Translations under genes and position numbers: made by a program | Shown here: one piece after another, positions 18,746 through 26,757 of the stretch | Layout: the number at the start of each line of letters is the position of its first letter | Position numbering within the stretch: position 1 is the stretch's first letter | From: Rhodocyclaceae bacterium | GTDB taxonomy: Bacteria > Pseudomonadota > Gammaproteobacteria > Burkholderiales > Rhodocyclaceae | Reading direction: 5' to 3' | DNA length: 40,549 nucleotides | Assembly: GCA_016791145.1 (NCBI GenBank) | Contig: JAEUNJ010000124.1 | Span: 1 to 40,549 of the forward strand | Notes under the pieces: model-generated | Databases searched by the model: none | Told to the model about the DNA's origin: nothing | What the model saw: the letters and a program-made list of their open reading frames with translations, nothing else

Positions 18746-20350
18746 ATGCGCAGACCACGACAGGCATTCGTCGCGGCCCTGGCGGCGGCCGCCGCCGCAT
18801 CGCCCGTCCTCGCGGCCCGCTGGGAACCCGTCGCGGGTGGCGCCGGCGTCGAGATCGACAAGGCACGCATCGCCCGCACGGCCGAGGGCCGTACCACCGC
18901 CTGGAGCCGCCTCCTCCTGAACAAGGAGATGGTGGACGACCAGGGACAGCGCTATACCGCCCTGGAAGTCCAGCACAGCTACGACTGCGAGCGGCGAACG
19001 GCCGCCGTGCTGAAGCGGGTCTATCTGCGCGACGGCCGCAAGGGGCGCGAGGAAAGCCTGGCCGAGGCGAGGGAACTCCCGGCGGAGCCCGGCAGCGTGG
19101 ACGAGCGGCTGTTGACGGAGGCCTGCCGCCTGCGGACCGTCGGCGAGGGGCGCCAGGTGGCCGACGCGGCGGCGCAGCGGGTAGCCGAGGCGGCACGTCC
19201 GGGTCCCATGCATGCCGACGTGCGCAGCGAGGGCGCCCCGCGCAAGCCGGGTCCCGTCCAGGTGGCCGATCCGAAGGCGGAGGCGAAGCCCGAGGCGAAG
19301 GCGCCGGCGAAGCCCGAGGCCAAGGCCGAGGCCAAGGCGGAGCCGAAAGCCGACGCGAAGCCCGAAGGCAAGGCGGAGGCCAGGCCGGCCGAGGGCGCCG
19401 GCCCCAAGCGCTTCATCGAATTGCCGAAGATCGACAAGTCGCAGGTCGAGCATCCACGCGACGAGAAGGCGGCGGAGTCCGCGAAGGATGTCGCCAAGGG
19501 CGCCGCCAAGGCCGCCGAAGCCGGGAAACCGTCGGAACGGCCGGAAAAGGCGAAACCCGCGGCGGCACGCCAGGACCTGGAGCGCCAGTACGCCACCTCC
19601 GGCCCGCGCCGCGCCACGCCGCGCAAGCCTGCGCCCGCCGATGCCGCCGCGGACGCGGCGGTCGAGCACGCCCACATCCATTGGGATTACGAAGGCCCGG
19701 GGGCGCCGGCCAACTGGGGCCGTTTGCGGCCCGATTTCGCGTTGTGCGCCGCCGGGAAGCGGCAGTCGCCGATCGACATCCGCGAAGGCATCAGGGTGGA
19801 CCTGGAGCCCATCCGCTTCGACTACAAGCCGACCCAGTTCCGGGTGACCGACAACGGGCACACGATCCAGGTAACGGTGGGGGAAGGCAGTTCCATCACC
19901 GTGCTCGGAAAAGAATACGCTCTCCTCCAGTTCCACTTCCACCGTCCCTCGGAGGAGCGTATCAGCGGCCGCGCCTTCGACATGGTGGCCCATCTGGTGC
20001 ACAAGGACTATGACGGCAACCTGGCCGTTGTCGCAGTGCTTCTGGAAAAGGGCAGCGAGCATCCGCTGATCCAGACGGTCTGGAACTACCTGCCGCTGGA
20101 AAAGGGCCTCGACGTGTCGCCGCCCAACGTCGCCCTGGACCTGAACAGGCTGCTGCCGGAGAGCCGCGCCTACTACACCTACATGGGGTCGCTGACCACG
20201 CCGCCCTGCTCGGAGAACGTGCTCTGGATGGTGTTCAAGCAGCCGGTCCAGATCTCCGCGGACCAGATCGCCGTCTTCTCGCGCCTGTACCGCAACAACG
20301 CCCGCCCGGTCCAGCCCGCCCAGGGGCGGCTGGTCAAGGAATCGCGCTAG
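18746..20350 (+). CDS. Secreted alpha-carbonic anhydrase with extra N-terminal domain and Ala/Lys/Glu/Pro linker
   Basis: A 534-residue protein, about twice the size of a bacterial alpha-carbonic anhydrase. Residues 1-23 are a signal peptide. Residues 25-145 form a separate domain with cysteines at 81 and 127 that recalls the surface-adhesin E-like family. Residues 165-300 are a low-complexity linker rich in Lys, Ala, Glu and Pro. Residues 308-534 are the anhydrase: zinc ligands H397, H399 and H416, proton-shuttle H372 (NGHTIQV), E403 and T484, and a probable disulfide C334-C488. V414 (MVAH) stands where many relatives have Glu. It should hydrate CO2 in the periplasm. GGGGAG lies just before the ATG. 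Location of the N-domain is inference. Confidence 0.9.
   Translation: MRRPRQAFVAALAAAAAASPVLAARWEPVAGGAGVEIDKARIARTAEGRTTAWSRLLLNKEMVDDQGQRYTALEVQHSYDCERRTAAVLKRVYLRDGRKGREESLAEARELPAEPGSVDERLLTEACRLRTVGEGRQVADAAAQRVAEAARPGPMHADVRSEGAPRKPGPVQVADPKAEAKPEAKAPAKPEAKAEAKAEPKADAKPEGKAEARPAEGAGPKRFIELPKIDKSQVEHPRDEKAAESAKDVAKGAAKAAEAGKPSERPEKAKPAAARQDLERQYATSGPRRATPRKPAPADAAADAAVEHAHIHWDYEGPGAPANWGRLRPDFALCAAGKRQSPIDIREGIRVDLEPIRFDYKPTQFRVTDNGHTIQVTVGEGSSITVLGKEYALLQFHFHRPSEERISGRAFDMVAHLVHKDYDGNLAVVAVLLEKGSEHPLIQTVWNYLPLEKGLDVSPPNVALDLNRLLPESRAYYTYMGSLTTPPCSENVLWMVFKQPVQISADQIAVFSRLYRNNARPVQPAQGRLVKESR
19261..19400 (+). repeat. In-frame low-complexity tract coding for the Lys/Ala/Glu/Pro linker
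   Basis: Imperfect tandem copies of units such as gaggcgaagcccgaggcgaag and gccaaggcggag encode repeated KAEAKPEAK-type peptides. It is the most repetitive coding stretch in the window. Such tracts change length easily by slippage, so linker length may vary between strains (inference). Confidence 0.65.
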
Positions 20351-20467
20351 CGGGAGACTTCCCGGGGGGGGCGCGGGGCCCCGAGGATCCGTCGTGTAGG
20401 GTTTCCCTGACCCAGGGCGGACCCGAGCGCCGAATTGGCCCGGCCGGGGGCAGTGGAGGCCGCCGCA

Positions 20468-21400
20468 ATGGTATCTTCCCCTCCGGGAGGAAGCGCCTTG
20501 ATCGAGATGGATGCGGTGCCGCTGGTGCTGGTGGTGGAAGACGAACCGGTCAATCTGGCGACCCTGGTGGAAAACCTGGAGACCGAGGGCTACCGGACCG
20601 CCAGCGCCCAGAATGGCCAGGCGGCGTGGGACCTGATCGAGGCAGCCCCCGAGAGTTTCGATGCGATCCTGCTCGACCGGGTCATGCCGGACATGGACGG
20701 CATCGAGGTCCTGCGCCGGGTCAAGGCCCATCCGGCCATGGCGTTCACGCCGGTGATCATGCAGACCGCCCTGTCCGCCGACGCCGACGTCGCCGAGGGC
20801 CTGCGCGCCGGCGCCTTCTATTACCTGACGAAGCCCTTTGCCGCGGAAACCATGCTCGCCATCGTGGCGGCCGCCGCCAAGGATCACCGGCTGCACCGGG
20901 ACCTCCAGCGCCAGGCCCGCCAGACGACGCGCACCCTCGCCTGGCTGCGCAGGGCGGAATTCGCGTTCAGGACGCCCGGGGAGGCCCGGGACATCGCGAC
21001 GCTGGTGGCCCACGCGGCGCCGGAGCCGGACCGGGTCGTGCTCGGCCTCATCGAACTGATGCTCAATGCCATCGAGCACGGAAACCTGGGGATATCCTAC
21101 GAGGAGAAGACCCGCCTGATTGCGGAGGACGGGCTGCTGGAGGAGATCGAGCGGCGCCTGGCCGCGCCGGAGACGGGGTCCCGCCAGGCGGTGCTGACCG
21201 TCGAACGCACGGCCAGCGCCATATGGTTCGGCATCGCGGACGAGGGCAGCGGTTTCGACTGGGCGGATTACCTGGAGATGCAGCCGCGGCGGGCATTCCA
21301 TACCCATGGCCGGGGCATCGCCATGGCACGGATGATCAGTTTCGACACCGTTGAATACCGCGGACGCGGAAACGAGGTGTGGGCGTCGGTGGGCAGTTGA
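20468..21400 (+). CDS. Response regulator with C-terminal RsbW-like ATPase domain
   Basis: A 310-residue two-domain protein. The receiver (about 18-135) has acid pair E24-D25, phospho-acceptor D70 (ILLDRVMPDMDG) and K122. A 40-residue helical link leads to a GHKL ATPase domain: N box ELMLNAIEHGN (196-206), G1 box DEGSGFD (258-264) and G2 box HGRGIAM (280-286). There is no His-phosphorylated dimerisation domain, so this resembles an anti-sigma or serine kinase (RsbW/SpoIIAB type) more than a histidine kinase. The ATG at 20468 has GGAGG 8 bases upstream; a TTG at 20498 with GGGAGG is an alternative start. It lies 13 bases before a second receiver gene. Confidence 0.85.
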   Translation: MVSSPPGGSALIEMDAVPLVLVVEDEPVNLATLVENLETEGYRTASAQNGQAAWDLIEAAPESFDAILLDRVMPDMDGIEVLRRVKAHPAMAFTPVIMQTALSADADVAEGLRAGAFYYLTKPFAAETMLAIVAAAAKDHRLHRDLQRQARQTTRTLAWLRRAEFAFRTPGEARDIATLVAHAAPEPDRVVLGLIELMLNAIEHGNLGISYEEKTRLIAEDGLLEEIERRLAAPETGSRQAVLTVERTASAIWFGIADEGSGFDWADYLEMQPRRAFHTHGRGIAMARMISFDTVEYRGRGNEVWASVGS

Positions 21401-21413
21401 GGAGATGACCTGA

Positions 21414-22592
21414 ATGGCCGAATTCTTCGATGATTTCGACGCGCCGGCGAGCGGTCCCGAGGCGGAGGAGCCGTCGGGCCCGGTGGGGCGGATCCTGGTG
21501 GTGGATGACGACGCGGTGGTCCAGGAGACCTTGCGGATCGTCCTCGAGGGCGACTTCGACGTGAGCGTCGCGGATTCCGGGGAAGCGTGCCTCGCCGCCG
21601 TGTCAGCATCGCCGCCGGACCTCGTCCTGATGGACATCGAAATGCCCGGGATCGACGGCTACGAGACCTGCCGACGGTTGCGCGCGGATCACGTCATGCC
21701 GGTGCTCTTCGTGTCCTCCCATGACACCCTGGAGGAGCGCCTGAAGGCCTACGACGCGGGGGGCGACGATTTCGTCAGCAAGCCCTTCGACGGTGATCTG
21801 CTGTTGCGCAAGGCGAAGCGGGTCGTCGCGATCCACGCCGAGCGGACGCGGCTCGCCCAGGAGAAGTCCTCGCTGCATCAGATGGCCATGGGTTTCCTCA
21901 AGAACATGGGCGAGACCGGCGTCCTGCTCGATTTCATCCGCAAGGGGATCGCCTGCCTCGAGTACGAGGAACTGGCCCGGAAGCTCGTGCAATCCATGGC
22001 CGAATACGGCCTTCCCTGCCACGTGCAGGTTCGCCACGACGGCACGAGCCACACCTTCACGCCCCATGGCGAGGCGACGCCGCTGGAGGCGTCGATCGTG
22101 GACAAGTGCGCCGACCTGGGCCGCATCTTCCAGTTCAGCCGGCGCATGATCATCAATTACGACCTGGTGTCGATCCTGATCCTGAATCTTCCAGACGATG
22201 CGGAAGAGGTGGGGCGCATCCGGGACAACGTGGCCATCCTGGCCGAGAGCGCCGAGGCCATCGCCGAGACCATTGGCATAAGGAAGTCCGCCGCCGCCCA
22301 GGCCGAGGCCCTGCAGACCGCCTCGCGGGACAGTTACCATGCGATCGCGGAGTTGCGGGAACTCTACCGCACGCAGCAGGCGCAGACCCGCGTGCTGATG
22401 CAGGAACTGATCGAGGGCGTGGAGAAGACCTACGTGTTCCTCGGGCTCACCGACCGCCAGGAGGACACCCTGAGCCAGACGGTGCGCCAGTCCGCCGAGG
22501 CGGTGCTGCGCCTGTTCGACCTGGCGCTCGAGTTCGACAAGCGGTTCGACCGGATCCTGGCGTCCCTGAGCGCGCCGAAGAGCGGCGCCTAG
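21414..22592 (+). CDS. Response regulator with unrecognised C-terminal region
   Basis: A 392-residue protein. The receiver (about 25-140) is intact, with acidic D31-D32, phospho-acceptor D74 (VLMDIEMPGIDG) and K123. Residues 145-290 look like a globular sensor-type region without motifs I can name, and 290-385 are long helices (Glu, Gln, Ala, Arg-rich) ending in a possible helical bundle. No DNA-binding, GGDEF, EAL or phosphatase motif is visible, so output is probably by protein contact. GAGGAG lies 9 bases before the ATG. It is 13 bases downstream of the receiver-ATPase gene, so the two proteins are likely partners. Confidence 0.8.
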   Translation: MAEFFDDFDAPASGPEAEEPSGPVGRILVVDDDAVVQETLRIVLEGDFDVSVADSGEACLAAVSASPPDLVLMDIEMPGIDGYETCRRLRADHVMPVLFVSSHDTLEERLKAYDAGGDDFVSKPFDGDLLLRKAKRVVAIHAERTRLAQEKSSLHQMAMGFLKNMGETGVLLDFIRKGIACLEYEELARKLVQSMAEYGLPCHVQVRHDGTSHTFTPHGEATPLEASIVDKCADLGRIFQFSRRMIINYDLVSILILNLPDDAEEVGRIRDNVAILAESAEAIAETIGIRKSAAAQAEALQTASRDSYHAIAELRELYRTQQAQTRVLMQELIEGVEKTYVFLGLTDRQEDTLSQTVRQSAEAVLRLFDLALEFDKRFDRILASLSAPKSGA

Positions 22593-22619
22593 GGCCGGCC
22601 TCAGGCCGCGGCCGGCCCT
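22591..22619. terminator. 10-bp stem between convergent response-regulator genes
   Basis: AGGGCCGGCC (22591-22600) pairs with GGCCGGCCCT (22610-22619) around a 9-base loop. It overlaps both stop codons of the convergent genes and could act on both strands. No T run follows on either side, so it is at best a Rho-aided or stabilising structure. Confidence 0.4.
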
Positions 22620-23749
22620 TCTCCGGGCGCCTCCTCCGGGTCGGCGAACTGCCGCGCGATGGCCTGGAATTCGTCGAAGGCGCTGATGAAGGCGTCGGTG
22701 ACGTCCGGGTCGAATTGCCGGCCCCGCTCGGCCGCGATCATGTCCCGGGCCACGGCGAACGGGAAGGGCGGCTTGTACACCCGCCGCGATATCAGCGCAT
22801 CGAAGACGTCGGCCAGGGCCATCAGCCGTGCCGACAGCGGTATGTCGTCCCCGGCCAGCCGGTCCGGGTAGCCGCTGCCGTCCCAGCGCTCGTGATGGTG
22901 CCGGGCGATCTCCTTCGCGAAACCCAGGAAGGCCACCGGCTTCTCGGCGTCCCGTTCGGCCTGGGCGATGGCCTCCGCGCCGATGGCGGCGTGGGTCTGC
23001 ATGATGGCCCACTCCTCGACGGTCAGCTTGCCCGGCTTCAACAGGATGTGGTCGGGTATGCCGACCTTCCCGATGTCGTGCAGCGGTGCCGAGCGGGCGA
23101 GGTGGTCGATGGCCGGACCCGTCAGGTTCCCGGCGAAGCGGGGGTGATCCCGCAACCGACCGGCCAGGGTCCTTACGTAGCCCTGGGTGCGATGCAGGTG
23201 GTTGCCGGTCTCCGGATCCCGGGTTTCCGCCAGCCTGGCCAGCGCGTGGATGCTCACTTCCTGGATCAGCTGGTTCTCGCCCATCCGCCGGGCCACCTCG
23301 GCCTCCAGGAAGGCATTCTGGTCGCGCAGCCAGTCTCGGGCCCGCTTGAGTTCCAGTTGCGTCCTCACCCGGGCCAGCACGATGGGCGGACGCAGGGGCT
23401 TGGTGATGTAGTCGACCGCGCCGAAGGCCAGGCCCCGCTGCTCGTCCTCCATGGCGTCCATGGCGGTGACGAAGATCACCGGGATGTCCCGGGTGGCGGC
23501 TTCGCCACGCAGGCGCTCGAACACCTGGTAGCCGTCCATTCCCGGCATCATCACGTCGAGCAGGATCAGGTCCGGCTGCGGCGCGGTGGCGGCGATCTGC
23601 AGGGCCCTCGCCCCGGAGTTCGCCACCCGCACCCGGTACTCCCCCTGCAGCAACTCCCCCAGCACCGCCAGGTTCTCGGGGGTGTCGTCCACGACCAGAA
23701 TCGTCGATAGGTGTTGCGCCGAAGACGTCGCCATCGTTGCCATTGTCAT
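22601..23749 (-). CDS. Receiver-HD-GYP cyclic-di-GMP phosphodiesterase
   Basis: A 382-residue two-component output protein. The receiver (about 15-130) has D21-D22, phospho-acceptor D65 (LILLDVMMPGMDG) and K117. After a coiled link comes an HD-GYP domain (about 160-365) with ETRDPETGNHLHR, the catalytic H224-D225 (HDIGKVGIPD), HHHERWDGSGYP with G293-Y294-P295, and ADVFDAL. HD-GYP proteins degrade cyclic-di-GMP to GMP. The frame is open far upstream, but the first suitable ATG is at 23749 (MTMATMATS); ATGs at 23743 and 23734 are possible. It faces the receiver pair and follows the GGDEF-EAL gene on the same strand. Confidence 0.93.
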   Translation of the reverse strand: MTMATMATSSAQHLSTILVVDDTPENLAVLGELLQGEYRVRVANSGARALQIAATAPQPDLILLDVMMPGMDGYQVFERLRGEAATRDIPVIFVTAMDAMEDEQRGLAFGAVDYITKPLRPPIVLARVRTQLELKRARDWLRDQNAFLEAEVARRMGENQLIQEVSIHALARLAETRDPETGNHLHRTQGYVRTLAGRLRDHPRFAGNLTGPAIDHLARSAPLHDIGKVGIPDHILLKPGKLTVEEWAIMQTHAAIGAEAIAQAERDAEKPVAFLGFAKEIARHHHERWDGSGYPDRLAGDDIPLSARLMALADVFDALISRRVYKPPFPFAVARDMIAAERGRQFDPDVTDAFISAFDEFQAIARQFADPEEAPGEGPAAA

Positions 23750-23820
23750 CAGATGCCATCCGTTCCCGCGGCCACCCGGCGTGGCGCCCTGAACGGGATG
23801 GATTCCTGCCGAATTCCTGG

Positions 23821-23839
23821 CCGCCGGCCGCGCCGGCGG
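23821..23839 (-). terminator. GC-rich hairpin after the GGDEF-EAL gene
   Basis: CCGCCGG (23821-23827) pairs with CCGGCGG (23833-23839) around a 5-base loop, 4 bases beyond the stop codon. On the minus strand no T run follows; ATTTT follows it on the plus strand instead. It may reduce read-through into the HD-GYP gene 94 bases further on. Confidence 0.35.
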
Positions 23840-23843
23840 ATTT

Positions 23844-26579
23844 TCACCAGTATAGGACGGAATCTCCCGCCGGCCGGTTCCCGCGCGACGCCGCGACGAC
23901 CTGCGCCGGGTCCAGCGGACGGCTGAAGAAATAGCCCTGGCCGATGTCGACGCCGAGTTCGGCGACCCTCGCCAGCTGGTCGGCGGTCTCGACCCCCTCG
24001 GCCACCACCTGCAGGCCCAGACTGTGGGCGAGGGCCGTGGTCGCCGCGCAGATGGCGGCATCGTTCGGATCGGAGGCGATGTCCGCGACGAAGGAGCGGT
24101 CCAGCTTGAGGCGGTGGATCGGGAACCGCTTCAGGTAGGCGAGGCTGGAGTATCCGGTTCCGAAATCGTCGATGGACAGGGTCACTCCGTGCGCCCGCAG
24201 GCGCTTCAACACGGCAATGACCGCCTCCGGGTCATGCATCGCGACGCTTTCGGTGATCTCCAGGTCCAGGCAGGAAGGGGGCAGGGCGAATTCTTCCAGG
24301 GCCGCCTGCACCGCATCCACCAGCGTGCCATCGCCCAGCTGGCGGGCCGACAGGTTGACGGCCACCACCAGTTCACCGAGGCCGGCGTCGCGGAACGCGC
24401 GGATTTCCCGGCACGCGGCGCGCAGCACCCAAAGGCCCAGGGGGGCGATCAGTCCCGTCTCCTCGGCGACCGGGATGAACTGCCCCGGCGCCACCAGGCC
24501 CCTTCGCGGATCGGCCCAGCGGACCAGGGCCTCCACGGCCACGACGCGACGGTCGGCCAGGGAGACCTGGGGCTGGTACTGGAGGATGAAATTCCCGTTG
24601 CGCAGGGCCTCGCGAAGGCTCGTCTCGAGGTCCAGCCGTGCGGCGGCCGCCCGGTTCATCCCCTCGTCGAAGAACCGGAAATGGTTCCGCCCATGGGCCT
24701 TGGCATGGTACATGGCCGTGTCGGCGTTCTTCATCAGCCCATCCACGTCCTCGCCGTCGGTCGGAAAGAGGCTCACACCGATCGACGGGGTGGTGTGCAG
24801 CGTGTGCTCCCCAAGCGCGTACGGCTGCCCCAGGTGATGGACGATCTTGTCCGCCATGGACGCCGCGGTCTTGGCGGGATCGCCCGTGATGCCCGTCATG
24901 ACGATCACGAACTCGTCGCCTCCCAGGCGCGCCACCACATCGCTGTCCCGCACGCACCCGCGCAGCCTTTCCGCCACCTCGATCAACAGCGTGTCGCCGA
25001 CCTTGTGCCCGAGGCTGTCGTTGATGGCCTTGAAGCGGTCGAGGTCGAGGAACATCACCGCCAGGGCCCTGCCATCCCGGCGGGCCGCGGCCACGGCCTG
25101 GTGCAGGCGTCCATCCAGGTCGAAGCGGTTCGGCAGTCCGGTCAGGGAGTCGTGGTGGGCGAGATGCCTGATCCGCTCCTCCGTGGCCTTGCGCTCGGAG
25201 ATGTCCGTGAATATGCCGATGTGGTGGGTGATGCGCCCCTCGGCATCCTTGAGCACCGTGATGGTCAGCCATTTCGGGTAGCAGCTGCCGTCCTTGCGGC
25301 GGTCCCAGATCTCGCCCGCCCAGTAGCCCTCGGACTGTATGGCCCGCCACATGGTCCGGTAGGCATCTTCGGAAAGACGTCCGGCGGCCAGGATGCGCGG
25401 ATCCTCGCCGATGGCCTCCTCCGGGCCGTATCCGGTGAGGCGGGTGAAGGACTCGTTCACGGCGATGATCCGGTTCGCCGAATCCGTGACCAGGATGGCC
25501 TCCCCGCTGTGCGCGAACACGTTCGCGAAGAGCCGCAACTGGGTGTCGGCCTGCTTGCGTTCGGTCAGGTCGGCGACGATGCCGGCGACGGCGATCGACC
25601 CGCCGGTCGCATCCCGGACGGGAAAGAGATGGTTGAGGGTGGTGACGACCGTCCCATGCCGCGTCACCAGGTCCATCTCGCCCGTCCACATGCCCAGCCC
25701 CGCCAGCACCTGGCTGACCTCGTTGCGCAGCCGGGCCCGGTCCGCCTGGTGAAAGAAGTCGCGGATGCGGTAGCGACGGCAGTCCTCCTGCGGTCCGACG
25801 CCAACCAGGCGGCGCAGGGCTGGATTCATGTAGTCCAGCGTGCCGTCCATGCCGGCGATGGCGATGCCCTGGCCCGAGTGCTCGATGACGCTGCCGAACA
25901 TCCGCAACCGCTCTTCCATCCGGTGGCGGTCGTCCAGGTCGATCAGCATCCCGCTGACGAGCGGCTCGCCATGCTCCGGGGAGACGGTGCGGACCACGCG
26001 CAGCATCATCCAGCGCACGGTGCCATCGGCGCAGCGCACGCGCACCTGGTCCTCGTGGGGTCGCCCGGGATCGGGGTCCTCGAGGCAGCGGCCCAGCATG
26101 TCCTGGACGCGGGGGCCGTCCTCCGGATGCAGGAAGCGCCGGCCGTATTCCGCCGGCGGGAGTTCGCCGTCGGCCAGGGTTTCCGGCCCGGCGCGCAGCA
26201 GCCGGAGGAAGTGTCCGTCGAACCGGAAGCGGTTCCGGCCCGGATCGAATTCCCAGTGGGCCACCCGGGCCAGGTCCATCGCCTCGCCGAGCCCGATGGC
26301 CGTGGTTTCCCGGGTTCCGAACGGGGTCTCGACCCGTGCGGCGGCGGAGGTCGGGAGGCGGAGGTAGAGGCCGATGCTGCCGGCCAGCAGCAGCAGTCCG
26401 CCGGCCAGCATTCCCCAGCGCGCCGACAGGTTGCCGGCGGCCTGGCCGTCGAGGACGAGTCCCGGCTCGAAACCGGTCACGGCGAGGGCCCCTCCGGCCG
26501 CCGCCGCGGCAAGCATCGACGCCGCCAGCAGCCGGCGAAGGCGGTGTGTCCTGGCGGCTTTCTCGTCCTGCGGGGGCAT
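23844..26579 (-). CDS. Membrane-anchored PAS-PAS-PAS-GGDEF-EAL protein
   Basis: A 911-residue cyclic-di-GMP enzyme. Two membrane segments (about 14-36 and 54-75) flank a short periplasmic loop of about 18 residues, so sensing is mostly cytoplasmic. Three PAS-type domains follow (about 100-220, 225-340 and 345-465). The GGDEF domain (about 470-635) has an intact active site GGDEF at 553-557 and an RxxD product-inhibition site R544-D547. The EAL domain (about 650-900) keeps E683-A684-L685 and DDFGTGYSS at 804-812. Both catalytic sites look intact, so it may switch between synthesis and breakdown. The start ATG lacks a clear Shine-Dalgarno; a promoter lies just upstream. Confidence 0.92.
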   Translation of the reverse strand: MPPQDEKAARTHRLRRLLAASMLAAAAAGGALAVTGFEPGLVLDGQAAGNLSARWGMLAGGLLLLAGSIGLYLRLPTSAAARVETPFGTRETTAIGLGEAMDLARVAHWEFDPGRNRFRFDGHFLRLLRAGPETLADGELPPAEYGRRFLHPEDGPRVQDMLGRCLEDPDPGRPHEDQVRVRCADGTVRWMMLRVVRTVSPEHGEPLVSGMLIDLDDRHRMEERLRMFGSVIEHSGQGIAIAGMDGTLDYMNPALRRLVGVGPQEDCRRYRIRDFFHQADRARLRNEVSQVLAGLGMWTGEMDLVTRHGTVVTTLNHLFPVRDATGGSIAVAGIVADLTERKQADTQLRLFANVFAHSGEAILVTDSANRIIAVNESFTRLTGYGPEEAIGEDPRILAAGRLSEDAYRTMWRAIQSEGYWAGEIWDRRKDGSCYPKWLTITVLKDAEGRITHHIGIFTDISERKATEERIRHLAHHDSLTGLPNRFDLDGRLHQAVAAARRDGRALAVMFLDLDRFKAINDSLGHKVGDTLLIEVAERLRGCVRDSDVVARLGGDEFVIVMTGITGDPAKTAASMADKIVHHLGQPYALGEHTLHTTPSIGVSLFPTDGEDVDGLMKNADTAMYHAKAHGRNHFRFFDEGMNRAAAARLDLETSLREALRNGNFILQYQPQVSLADRRVVAVEALVRWADPRRGLVAPGQFIPVAEETGLIAPLGLWVLRAACREIRAFRDAGLGELVVAVNLSARQLGDGTLVDAVQAALEEFALPPSCLDLEITESVAMHDPEAVIAVLKRLRAHGVTLSIDDFGTGYSSLAYLKRFPIHRLKLDRSFVADIASDPNDAAICAATTALAHSLGLQVVAEGVETADQLARVAELGVDIGQGYFFSRPLDPAQVVAASRGNRPAGDSVLYW

Positions 26580-26608
26580 GGCTGACGGAGTGACGGCGAC
26601 CGCGGAGC

Positions 26609-26637
26609 ATTGTCCACGGTCGCGGCGGCTTATGCAA
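26609..26637 (-). promoter_or_regulatory. Sigma70-like promoter of the GGDEF-EAL gene
   Basis: Minus strand: -35 TTGCAT (26637-26632), 17-base spacer, -10 GACAAT (26614-26609), about 30 bases before the ATG. The remaining 120 bases of the gap towards the FmdE-like gene hold a small CCCCG/CGGGG hairpin (26710-26725) and no better promoter. Confidence 0.5.
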
Positions 26638-26757
26638 CGATCACCGCCGCCCATCGATCGGGATTTCCTGTCCGTGGTCAATGGCGGCACGGCATTTCTC
26701 GAGTAGCGTCCCCGCCCCATCGGGGGTCCCGCCCACCACAGGAACCAGGAGCACACC

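Noticed and set aside
19261..19400. Possible CRISPR or tandem-repeat array
   Set aside because: The repeat is imperfect, in frame and without regular spacers; it encodes the protein linker.
18656..21637. A 993-codon open frame antisense to the carbonic anhydrase and receiver-ATPase genes
   Set aside because: It spans two unrelated sense genes and their gap; GC bias removes stop codons there. No motif or ribosome-binding site supports it.
24024..26585. An 853-codon open frame opposite the PAS-GGDEF-EAL gene
   Set aside because: Exact antisense of conserved domains; same GC-driven artefact.
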